A stretch of DNA of 64,000 bases from JAGVSR01 sp963742405 (GTDB taxonomy: Bacteria > Pseudomonadota > Alphaproteobacteria > Rhizobiales > Hyphomicrobiaceae): contig CAVUMB010000007.1 in assembly GCA_963742405.1 (NCBI GenBank), forward strand, positions 558,001-622,000, given 5' to 3'. Below the pieces are notes generated by a model. The model was given only the letters and a program-made list of their open reading frames with translations. It searched no databases and had not been told where the DNA came from. Both the position numbers and the translations under genes were made by a program. This document shows, one piece after another, positions 8,251 through 16,162 of the stretch. Position 1 is the stretch's first letter; every line of letters starts with the position of its first letter.

Positions 8251-8520
8251 TCAGTGGAGCCGGAACTCGCCGTCAATGACCTTGAGTTCGGCCGGTCCAA
8301 TGAGCGCCTTGTGGCAGACTGTGACGCGGAACAGGAGCCCCTCGAGCTGAGCCTGCCAGAACATCAAAAACCGGTTTAACTCAGGAAAACCCGGCGCCTT
8401 ATCGTACTCCTGCCAGACGTACTGTTGCAGGATCGCGGGATGGTCGGGAAGGCGATAGAGGATGTCGGCGGTCGTCAATCCGAGGCCGTCGATTTGGCGT
8501 TGGAAATCTGTTGTGATCAT
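8251..8520 (-). CDS. usg: Usg family protein
   Basis: An 89-residue protein with the Usg pattern seen across alphaproteobacteria: GLTTADILYRLPDHPAILQ, then VWQEYD, a WQAQLEG helix and a final GPAELKVIDGEFRLH. The ATG at 8520 is preferred over an upstream frame start at 8637, because it matches the usual family length and has AAGGA about ten bases upstream. The molecular role of Usg is unknown. It converges on mogA with a 54-bp gap. Confidence 0.78.
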   Translation of the reverse strand: MITTDFQRQIDGLGLTTADILYRLPDHPAILQQYVWQEYDKAPGFPELNRFLMFWQAQLEGLLFRVTVCHKALIGPAELKVIDGEFRLH

Positions 8521-8922
8521 GCGCGGCTGGTCCTTCGTGATGGGTTGGCGCCTGATCTCAATTCTGTCGTCGAGCAGCCGTTCCCGTAAAGTGACTTTTC
8601 CGCATAACGACTGCAAAATCAGACGCTTATCACTCACTCCAAATTAGTGCTGCCAATAATGCGAAGCTTGAGCGCGCCAACCGATAATGCTGCGCAGCCC
8701 GATCCAATGGCGCCGACGCAAATTTGCATTCAAACCGCCGGTTTTCGAGCGACATGCCCACTGGCGAGGCACCATCTTCACAGAAAGCGGCCGGTTGTCG
8801 GGCGCAGCGTGCTCTGGCGTTGCAGCCAGATGCCGTTGTGAGCCGTATCAGGCGCCGGCCACCATACCGCCAGAACCCCGATTAACCTTGTAATCGGCGC
8901 ATCGCATGGCCAAATATGACCG
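8521..8922. other. Intergenic stretch with no recognisable gene
   Basis: About 400 bases between the start of usg and a small plus-strand gene. Short open frames here lack a ribosome site and family-like composition. The promoter of usg should lie within the first 100 bases, but no clear -35/-10 pair could be picked out. Nothing else recognised. Confidence 0.5.
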
Positions 8923-9171
8923 ATGGACATGTTCAATTATGAAGTCCCGGCCGAGATTTATGCCAGCCGCGGTCGTGGGGCCACCAAGCGCCCGATGACA
9001 TTTTACCGCTTCGACAATGCGGCCGAGGCAATCCGGTTCGTGATGGAGAAATTGCCGCCCGAAATGCTCCTCGGCACCACGATGGAAATCGGCGAAGAAC
9101 GGTTTGTCGGCAATGACATCAAGCGGTTGTATACGAGTGACAGTTATCCTCTGAACCGCGCCGCATCCTAG
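8923..9171 (+). CDS. Small hypothetical cytoplasmic protein
   Basis: An 82-residue acidic-to-neutral protein without signal peptide (MDMFNYEVPAEIYASRG). Its composition is protein-like, with alternating helix and strand segments (TFYRFDNAAEAIRFVMEKLP, then TTMEIGEERFVGNDIKRLY). A second ATG two codons in (8929) is an equally good start. No convincing ribosome site is visible for either. I do not recognise the family. Confidence 0.5.
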   Translation: MDMFNYEVPAEIYASRGRGATKRPMTFYRFDNAAEAIRFVMEKLPPEMLLGTTMEIGEERFVGNDIKRLYTSDSYPLNRAAS

Positions 9172-9340
9172 CCTCGCCTATGCACCTCAAACGCTCTTTT
9201 CCGTCGATACATGGACCTGTCGCATCGGCTACAGTGTGCTGCGCACGATGATGGTTTACACCAACGGCAACGGTGGGTCAGACCTCACGCACTTTGTTTA
9301 CGCCGCAGCGGGCATAACGCCTCCTGCATAGGAGAGCACG

Positions 9341-10366
9341 ATGCAGCACCCGGGTTTTTTCCATCGGGCCGGGCCGTTCACGCTCAAGGAAATTGCCGCC
9401 GCCTCTGGCTCGGTTTTGATTGGCGAAGACGCGCGCACCATCGATGATGTGCGCCCGCTGCAAACAGCCTGCGAGCGCGATCTTTCCTTCTTCGAAAATC
9501 GTAAATATGCAGCCCTTCTCGGCACCACCCGCGCCGGCGCATGCATCCTCTCCGCCCGCGACGCGCCCAAGGCACCCGGCGGAATCTCGATCCTGACCAG
9601 CGATGCGCCCTATCATTCCTTTGCGCGTGTATTGACGTTGTTTTACGCCGATGCCCTGCGCAGCAAGGCCGCGGCCACAGCCGCCGACAGCAACGGCGCG
9701 CTGGTCCACGCAAGTGCCGCGATTTCCGCCGGTGCCACCGTAGAACCTGGGGCCGTGATCGGCCGCGAAGCGCAGATCGGCGATGGCTCCATCGTCGCCG
9801 CCGGCGCCGTCGTAGGCTATCGCGTCGTCGTCGGACGTAATTGTTACATCGGCCCCGGCGCCACCGTAACGCACGCGATCCTCGGCGACGGTGTCATCAT
9901 TCACGCCGGGGTACGCATCGGTCAGGACGGTTTCGGTTTCGCCATGAGCGCCAAGGGTCACCTGAAGGTCCCGCAGATCGGTCGCGTGGTGATCGGCGAT
10001 GACGTGGAAATCGGCGCCAATTCCACGATCGATCGTGGCTCGCTGGCCGACACCGTCATCGGCGAGGGCACAAAAATCGATAACCTCGTGCAGATCGCCC
10101 ATAATGTCGTCATCGGCAAGCATTGTGTCATCGTTGCACAAAGCGGCATCGCGGGATCAGCCGAGATCGGCGACTTCGTCGTCATGGGCGCCCATTCCGG
10201 TGTCATCGGCCATGTGAAAGTCGGTTCGGGCGCTCAGATTGCTGGCAGCGCTCATGTGAAGAACGACGTCGAACCTGGAGCGCGCATGGGGGGAACGCCC
10301 GCACGTCCGTTCAAGGAATGGGCCCGTGAAATCGCCGCTATTCGCCAGCTCGCGAAGAAATCCTGA
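9341..10366 (+). CDS. lpxD: UDP-3-O-acylglucosamine N-acyltransferase
   Basis: A 341-residue lipid A biosynthesis enzyme that transfers a 3-hydroxyacyl chain to the amino group of UDP-3-O-acylglucosamine. The N-terminal uridine-binding domain (GPFTLKEIAAASGS) is followed by a long left-handed beta-helix of hexapeptide repeats such as IGDGSIVAAGAVVG. The catalytic histidine region is LVQIAHNVVIG. AGGAG stands six bases before the ATG. It is not in the usual bamA-lpxD-fabZ-lpxA cluster: its neighbours are a small hypothetical gene and a cold-shock gene. It may therefore be a second paralogue. Confidence 0.88.
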   Translation: MQHPGFFHRAGPFTLKEIAAASGSVLIGEDARTIDDVRPLQTACERDLSFFENRKYAALLGTTRAGACILSARDAPKAPGGISILTSDAPYHSFARVLTLFYADALRSKAAATAADSNGALVHASAAISAGATVEPGAVIGREAQIGDGSIVAAGAVVGYRVVVGRNCYIGPGATVTHAILGDGVIIHAGVRIGQDGFGFAMSAKGHLKVPQIGRVVIGDDVEIGANSTIDRGSLADTVIGEGTKIDNLVQIAHNVVIGKHCVIVAQSGIAGSAEIGDFVVMGAHSGVIGHVKVGSGAQIAGSAHVKNDVEPGARMGGTPARPFKEWAREIAAIRQLAKKS

Positions 10367-10606
10367 CCGGCCAATACCCGCCGGCAAAAACAAAATCGCA
10401 AATGGCCTTGTAAAAAGTGCAAACTACCTCTACATAGCCATTATCGACTTTTGGCCGGACAACCAGGCCGCAGCTTCCCTCACGCTTAGGCGTTGCCGGA
10501 AGCGCGTTCAGACCCCACCAAATCATCGAGAATGAGAGCTAGTGGGTGCGTTCGCGTGCTTGCTAGCTCGTGAGATTCTTTTTGCCTGACTGAAAAAGGA
10601 AAACCC

Positions 10607-10816
10607 ATGACCCCGGGTACTGTTAAGTTCTACAACTATCAAAAAGGCTTCGGCTTCATCACGCCGGATGCTGGTGGCAAGGATGTCTTCGTGCACGCGA
10701 CGGCTCTTGAGCGCGCTGGCCTGCAGGGCCTCGCCGAAGGCCAGAAGGTTCGCTTCGATACCGAAGAGGATCGTCGTTCGGGCAAGATCGCTGTCGGCCG
10801 GATCGAGGCTGCTTAA
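10607..10816 (+). CDS. Cold-shock domain protein
   Basis: A 69-residue single-domain nucleic-acid chaperone of the CspA type. The RNP1-like KGFGFITPD and RNP2-like DVFVHATAL motifs are intact. AAAGGAAAACCC precedes the ATG. The roughly 240 bases upstream contain no gene and are long enough to hold the structured leader common for cold-shock mRNAs. A hairpin terminator follows closely. Confidence 0.92.
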   Translation: MTPGTVKFYNYQKGFGFITPDAGGKDVFVHATALERAGLQGLAEGQKVRFDTEEDRRSGKIAVGRIEAA

Positions 10817-10846
10817 TAAGCCGCCTCTCCTGCTTACTGCAATTGG

Positions 10847-10875
10847 AAAGCCGCTCCGCAAGGGGCGGCTTTTTC
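10847..10875 (+). terminator. Rho-independent terminator of the cold-shock gene
   Basis: The stem AAGCCGCTCC pairs with GGGGCGGCTT around a GCAA tetraloop and is followed by TTTTCTT. It begins 30 bases after the stop codon at 10816. Confidence 0.85.
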
Positions 10876-10995
10876 TTGTGGCGAAGTCTGCGCTTGGCAT
10901 GCGGGCCGCGCCACCGCGCCAACAAACCGCCATCCCATCGCCACGACTCGGGGACTTGGGCCTGTTAAATGATTCCCGACTTGGGGCGGCGGAGA

Positions 10996-13266
10996 ATGAG
11001 CGGCATGCGGGCGCAAGCATTGACGAGTTTCGTTGCGACCCTGGTGGCAGCCAGTGCTGCGATCATGAGCAGCACTGCTCATTCCGCGGCTATCGAATCG
11101 GCGGAAGCTGCCACGAAGCCGCCGCTGAACGTCTCGGTCTTTGTCTCCACGCGCAACGACCTTTGCTACGACCGTGGCGACGTCAACGCGATCCGGCATT
11201 TCGCGCTCGTTGAGGCCGATCGCATCAATGCGCAGGGCGGCATTGCCGGCCACAAGCTGAACGTCCGCATCCTGGACGACAACCGCGATGCCAAGCAGTC
11301 GATTGTCAGCGTCCGCGACGCACTTACCGATCCCGACACGGTTGCCATGATCGGCCTGTCGAGTTCCGACCGGTCCAAAGCCGTGTTCGACGCGGTTGGC
11401 AAAGAAATCAAACAGAAAAACATTCCGTTTCTTTCCGCGATCTCCGTCAACAGCATCTTTGCCGACTATCCCAACGTCTTTTCGATGCGCGCGTCACAAG
11501 ATGACGAGCGCCTGCCGGTACTGGCGCAATTCGTTCGCCGGACGGGTTTTCAGCGACCGGCTTTCATTGGTATGCGCGATACGCTCTTTTCGACCACCCT
11601 CGCCGACGGTCTGAACCGCATCATGGGCGCATATCTGGTTGCCGATCATCGTCTCGCCTCGAAAGACGAAAAAGCCGATCCGGCCGATTTTCCTGCAGTG
11701 ATCGAAGATCTGAAGACCAAAAACCCCGATCTCGTCTTCCTCGCCATCGGCAACGATCGCAACGGCGAGTTCATCGCTCAGCTGAAGGCAGCCGGTCTGT
11801 CGCCTGCGATCATGCTGACCGGCCGCATTAGTTCCGTCTCGAAAGACATTTCACGCGATTATGCCGGCACACTGTATGAACTGGTCTGGGACCGGCTGCC
11901 CGATCTTTACAATGCCCGCCTGATGCGTCGTATGGCCGGACAGCCGCCGGAAGATTGGATCTTTCTCGGCGGCAAAATCGGCATTGCGCCGGGCTGGGCC
12001 AACGGCGAGTGCAAGGAACGCGCGGCGAGCCTTGCCAGCGATCCGCTCTCCGACGACAACCTCCGTGCCATTGGCATCGGCACGCAGTATGCCGATATGC
12101 TAGGCCTCATCGCCGCCGCGGCCCGAACAGCCCCGCGCGAAATCGAGGTCAAGGACCTGCGCGCGCATATTCTGGATCAGTTGACGAAAACCTACGCTGC
12201 AGGCCGCAGTGTGTATCAAGGTCAGTTCGAGAATTGGTCCTTTGATCCCCGTGCACGCACTGCCACCCGTACACCGTTCCTCGTCCAGCTCGCGCCCGGC
12301 ATGGGACGCACGCAATTGGCACCGCTGCAGTTTGCACGCCTGAAGAACGAGAATTTGCGCTCCATCGGCACGCAGTATCTGGATATCGACCTGATCCGCG
12401 TTTTCTCCGTCGACGACAACGCCAAGACCTTTCAGGCCGAGTTCTATGTCGCGATGCGCGACGACGGGCAGGAGAACTCCCTCGACCTGATCGAATTCGC
12501 CAACGCCGCCATCAACCCGCAGACCAACGATCGGCAGATAACCGTCCGCACGCTCGCCACCGGCGAAAAGAGCGACGCCTATCCCGATGGTATGAAGATT
12601 TATCACGTGTCGGGCCGGTTCCTCTTCCAGCCTCAACTCTCGACATATCCGTTCGATACGCAGCGCTTTGCCATCAACATCCGGCCCAAGCGCGGTGACA
12701 AACCATTCATCGTGCAACCGCCCCCGATGGACCTTCGCGATACAGCCGTCGATGCTGATGGATGGGAGCCGCAGAGCCAATACGTTGGTTATGACGAAGA
12801 TTTCGTCACCACGATCGACGCCAAAACCCACCAGTCAAGTATTGTGCCCTTCTACAAAGGCGCCTTTGTCTGGGTTATGTCGCGCGAGACCAACGATTAT
12901 TTCCTGCGCGTGGTGGTGCCGCTGCTCTTCATCATGGCGGTCGCCTACGTTTCGATTTTTATTCCGCTCTCGCACTTCGAAGCGATCGTGACGATCCAGG
13001 TGACCGCGCTGCTCTCTGCGGTCGCGCTCTATTTATCGCTGCCAGCAGTCGACAGCGATGCAACGACGCTGTCGGACCGCATCTTCCTGTTTGCCTACCT
13101 GTCGGTGACGATGATGATCGTCATTTCGGTACTGCGCATGAACCCGTTGTTCGCGGAGCGGCCTAGAGCCCTTAAGGCGCTTGCGGCCACTCACGCCGTT
13201 CTGATCCCGCTCCTCGCTCTTGTCATGGCGCTCTACGTCCAGCGCGCAAGTCTCGGCCTCGGCTAA
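10996..13266 (+). CDS. Fusion of a periplasmic amino-acid-type binding protein to a pentameric ligand-gated ion channel module
   Basis: About 756 residues in four parts. Residues 1-33 are a signal peptide (ATLVAASAAIMSSTAHSA). Residues 45-400 look like a type I periplasmic binding protein of the LivJ class (AIRHFALVEADRINAQGGIAG, then LNVRILDDNRD). Residues about 420-630 are beta-rich and contain SGRFLFQPQLSTYPFDTQRF. The YPFDTQ at 551-556 matches the Pro-loop of Cys-loop/pLGIC receptors, here without the two cysteines. Four hydrophobic helices follow at about 636-657, 664-685, 694-715 and 728-750, the number and spacing of a pLGIC pore. It probably forms an inner-membrane channel gated by a periplasmic solute. 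The start at 10996 or 11005 is chosen from the GGAG just upstream. Ligand and ion selectivity are unknown. Confidence 0.8.
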   Translation: MSGMRAQALTSFVATLVAASAAIMSSTAHSAAIESAEAATKPPLNVSVFVSTRNDLCYDRGDVNAIRHFALVEADRINAQGGIAGHKLNVRILDDNRDAKQSIVSVRDALTDPDTVAMIGLSSSDRSKAVFDAVGKEIKQKNIPFLSAISVNSIFADYPNVFSMRASQDDERLPVLAQFVRRTGFQRPAFIGMRDTLFSTTLADGLNRIMGAYLVADHRLASKDEKADPADFPAVIEDLKTKNPDLVFLAIGNDRNGEFIAQLKAAGLSPAIMLTGRISSVSKDISRDYAGTLYELVWDRLPDLYNARLMRRMAGQPPEDWIFLGGKIGIAPGWANGECKERAASLASDPLSDDNLRAIGIGTQYADMLGLIAAAARTAPREIEVKDLRAHILDQLTKTYAAGRSVYQGQFENWSFDPRARTATRTPFLVQLAPGMGRTQLAPLQFARLKNENLRSIGTQYLDIDLIRVFSVDDNAKTFQAEFYVAMRDDGQENSLDLIEFANAAINPQTNDRQITVRTLATGEKSDAYPDGMKIYHVSGRFLFQPQLSTYPFDTQRFAINIRPKRGDKPFIVQPPPMDLRDTAVDADGWEPQSQYVGYDEDFVTTIDAKTHQSSIVPFYKGAFVWVMSRETNDYFLRVVVPLLFIMAVAYVSIFIPLSHFEAIVTIQVTALLSAVALYLSLPAVDSDATTLSDRIFLFAYLSVTMMIVISVLRMNPLFAERPRALKALAATHAVLIPLLALVMALYVQRASLGLG

Positions 13267-13271
13267 ACTGT

Positions 13272-15074
13272 CTAGTTCTCATCCATCTTGAGTGCGGCGA
13301 TGAAGGCTTCCTGCGGGATTTCGACTTTCCCGAATTCGCGCATCTTCTTCTTGCCGGCCTTCTGCTTGTCGAGCAGCTTGCGCTTGCGTGAGATATCGCC
13401 GCCGTAACATTTGGCAAGCACGTCCTTGCGCAGCGCCTTGATCGTTTCGCGCGCAATCACCTTGGCGCCAATCGCCGCCTGGAGCGGAATTTGGAACAGG
13501 TGCGGCGGGATCAGTTCCTTGAGCTTCTCGCACATGGATCGACCGCGGCTTTCTGCCCGCGCCCGGTGCACGACGATCGACAGAGCATCCACCGGCTCGC
13601 TATTGACGAGGATCGAAAGCTTGACGAGATCGCCTTCTTCGTAGCCCTGGATGTGGTAGTCGAAAGATGCGTAACCGCGCGAGACGCTCTTCAGCCGGTC
13701 ATAGAAATCAAACACCACTTCGTTGAGCGGCAATTCGTAAACGAGCATGGCTCGCGCGCCGACGTAGGTCAGCGTCTTCTGCCGACCGCGCCGGTCCTGG
13801 CAGAGTTTCAGAACGGCGCCGAGATAGTCGTCGGGCACCAGGATCGTTGCCTCGATCCACGGCTCTTCGATGTGGTCGATTTTGACAACGTCCGGCATGT
13901 CGGCCGGATTGTGCATTTCGATGACGCCGCCATCCTTCATGTGCAAGTGGTAGATGACCGACGGCGCCGTGGTGATGAGTTCGAGGTTGAACTCACGCAC
14001 GAGACGCTCGGTGATGATCTCCAAGTGTAGAAGGCCAAGAAAGCCGCAACGGAAGCCGAACCCGAGCGCGGCGGAGCTTTCTGTCTCGAACGAGAAACTT
14101 GCATCGTTGAGACGCAGCCTGGACATGGCCTCGCGCAGATCTTCAAAGTCGGCGGCGTCGACCGGGAAGAGACCGCAGAACACCACGGGTTGCGCCGGCT
14201 TGAAGCCCGGCAACGCCTGGGCCGTCGGATTTTTTTCATCCGTGATGGTGTCGCCGACCCGCGTATCGGCAACTTCCTTGATTGCACCGGTGAAAAACCC
14301 GATCTCCCCCGGCCCGAGTTCAGCGAGCATCTCCTGCTTAGGCCGGAAGATGCCGACGCGTTCGACGGGGTACGCTCCGTCAGTCGACATCATCTTGACC
14401 CGCTGGCCCTTCTTGAGCGTGCCTTCGATCACCCGCACGAGAACCACCACGCCGAGGTAGGCGTCATACCAGCTGTCGATCAACATGGCTTTCAGCGGCT
14501 TGTTGCGGTCCCCCTTTGGCGGCGGCAGACGTTCGACAATCGCCTCGAGCACGGCCGCGACATTGAGACCCGTCTTGGCCGAAACGCCAATGGCATCCGA
14601 CGCATCAATGCCGATGACATCCTCGATCTGCTGCTTGACCCGGTCGGCGTCGGCCGACGGCAAGTCGATCTTGTTCAGGACGGGGAGTATTTCGAGTTTA
14701 TTGTCGAGCGCCTGATAGACGTTGGCGAGCGTCTGGGCTTCAACGCCCTGACTTGCGTCAACGACGAGAACCGCGCCCTCGCATGCCGCCAGCGAGCGCG
14801 AAACTTCGTAGGCGAAGTCGACGTGGCCGGGCGTGTCCATCAGATTGAGCTGGTAGGTCTTGCCGTCCTTGTATTTGTAGTCGAGGCGAACCGTCTGAGC
14901 TTTGATCGTAATGCCGCGCTCTCGCTCGATGTCCATGCTGTCGAGGATTTGCGCCTTCATCTCGCGATCTGAGACGTTGCCGCACAGCTGGATCAGCCGG
15001 TCGGACAGCGTCGACTTGCCGTGGTCGATATGGGCGATGATCGAAAAATTGCGGATCAGGGAAGTATCTGTCAT
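13272..15074 (-). CDS. lepA: Elongation factor 4 (back-translocating GTPase)
   Basis: A 600-residue translational GTPase. The G1 motif AHIDHGKST, the switch region RGITIKAQT, DTPGHVDF and NKIDLPSAD are all intact, followed by EF-G-like domains and the LepA-specific C-terminal domain ending in KVEIPQEAFIAALKMD. The ATG at 15074 (MTDTSLIRNF) is chosen over an upstream in-frame start because it matches the usual LepA N-terminus. It ends five bases from the convergent channel-fusion gene. Confidence 0.96.
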   Translation of the reverse strand: MTDTSLIRNFSIIAHIDHGKSTLSDRLIQLCGNVSDREMKAQILDSMDIERERGITIKAQTVRLDYKYKDGKTYQLNLMDTPGHVDFAYEVSRSLAACEGAVLVVDASQGVEAQTLANVYQALDNKLEILPVLNKIDLPSADADRVKQQIEDVIGIDASDAIGVSAKTGLNVAAVLEAIVERLPPPKGDRNKPLKAMLIDSWYDAYLGVVVLVRVIEGTLKKGQRVKMMSTDGAYPVERVGIFRPKQEMLAELGPGEIGFFTGAIKEVADTRVGDTITDEKNPTAQALPGFKPAQPVVFCGLFPVDAADFEDLREAMSRLRLNDASFSFETESSAALGFGFRCGFLGLLHLEIITERLVREFNLELITTAPSVIYHLHMKDGGVIEMHNPADMPDVVKIDHIEEPWIEATILVPDDYLGAVLKLCQDRRGRQKTLTYVGARAMLVYELPLNEVVFDFYDRLKSVSRGYASFDYHIQGYEEGDLVKLSILVNSEPVDALSIVVHRARAESRGRSMCEKLKELIPPHLFQIPLQAAIGAKVIARETIKALRKDVLAKCYGGDISRKRKLLDKQKAGKKKMREFGKVEIPQEAFIAALKMDEN

Positions 15075-15240
15075 GGGCGGCTGATAGCACTTGGGTTTCT
15101 CGGGCAAAAGGGCCTTGTCCGGTCACCGTCGAACCGTCGCACGTTGAAGCTGGCAGACATCGGACGACCGGCAAAGCTGGCCACCTGCGACGGCGTGTGC
15201 AACAATGCTGGAAACCAATAGATTAACTGGAGGAAATGAC

Positions 15241-15831
15241 ATGGCAGGGATGGCGAATTCGCGCGGCAAAGGTTTCAAGGACGCGTTGAGCGCGACCGGT
15301 GTCAACGAGGAAGTGCAGTCGGCTCTGACCTCGGCCTTCGAATCGATGTGTGATTGGCGCCAGGAGGCTGCCAATCAGGCCGAGCGGCATGGGAACAAGG
15401 TGTTTGACAAAATGAGCACCGCCGCCAAGGCGATGGGATGGCCCCCTGAACTGGTCGACATGACCCGCCAGCAGATGCAGCAGGCGTCTCGGATGCAGAT
15501 CCAGGTTCTCGATCAGGTGATGGATGCGTGGGAAGGCCAGGTAAAAAATCCAGGCACGGGAATTCAGATGCCCGGCGTCGCCGGGTCGCCATTCCAGTTT
15601 CCAAACTTCGGCGGCATGCCTGGAATGACCGGCATGCCTGGGATGCCAGGAATGCCCGGCATGCCGGGAATGCCCGATTTCAGCAGCCTGCCCGCAGCGC
15701 CATTGCAATTCTGGATGCAGGCTGCCGAGATGTGGCAGAAGAATTGGCAGCAGGCGATGTCGTCGTGGATGGAAGCGCAGTCGAACATGATGAGCGGTGG
15801 GTCGGACAAAGGCCGGCCAGGTAAGCGCTGA
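15241..15831 (+). CDS. Phasin-like protein with a Met-Pro-Gly repeat
   Basis: A 196-residue protein without signal peptide. The N-terminal half is helical (FESMCDWRQEAANQAERHG, then ELVDMTRQQMQQASRMQIQ), similar in style to PHA-granule and PHA-synthase accessory proteins. Residues about 125-146 are a run of GMP triplets, followed by a C-terminal amphipathic helix rich in Trp, Met and Gln (WMQAAEMWQKNWQQAMSSW). GGAGGAA lies seven bases before the ATG. A strong terminator follows. The PHA link is inference; the repeat itself is seen. Confidence 0.6.
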   Translation: MAGMANSRGKGFKDALSATGVNEEVQSALTSAFESMCDWRQEAANQAERHGNKVFDKMSTAAKAMGWPPELVDMTRQQMQQASRMQIQVLDQVMDAWEGQVKNPGTGIQMPGVAGSPFQFPNFGGMPGMTGMPGMPGMPGMPGMPDFSSLPAAPLQFWMQAAEMWQKNWQQAMSSWMEAQSNMMSGGSDKGRPGKR

Positions 15832-15879
15832 CTTCACACATGCAACGCGCGAATTCACACGCGCGCCCAGGATTGAGCA

Positions 15880-15906
15880 AACCGGCCGCACCCCGCGGCC
15901 GGTTTT
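15880..15906 (+). terminator. Rho-independent terminator
   Basis: AACCGGCCGC pairs with GCGGCCGGTT around ACCCC and is followed by TTC. It lies 49 bases after the stop of the phasin-like gene. Confidence 0.8.
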
Positions 15907-15987
15907 CTAATATCGCCGAGTGCAGCGCACGGGATTTCCGCCTCGTGTTGAGCATTGCTGCGTAAGGTCAACCCAACTAACGTCTTG

Positions 15988-16119
15988 ATCAAGCTCGGCG
16001 GCCGGCTCCCCGACAGAAGCATGACGCCATCCGGCCGGCTCCGCGTAGGCGGAGTCGGATGGCGCCACAAAAACTCGCCGGGCGCGCACGTCACTAATCA
16101 AGCCCGGCGGCCGGCTCCC
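15988..16119. repeat. Dispersed palindromic repeat copy flanked by a 23-bp direct repeat
   Basis: The central element at 16025-16064 is a fifth copy of the palindrome found at 3712-3913 (CGCCATCCG ... CGGATGGCG, with loop TAGG). It is bracketed by two 23-bp direct repeats differing by one base, at 15988-16010 and 16097-16119 (ATCAAGC(T/C)CGGCGGCCGGC...). The right one is itself inside an inverted repeat (CTAATC ... GATTAG). The block fills most of the 330-bp gap before the SulP gene; no gene is seen in it. Confidence 0.75.
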
Positions 16120-16162
16120 GCGCCAGGGGATTAGCCGGGCGCACCAATAAAGAGGGGACGAC

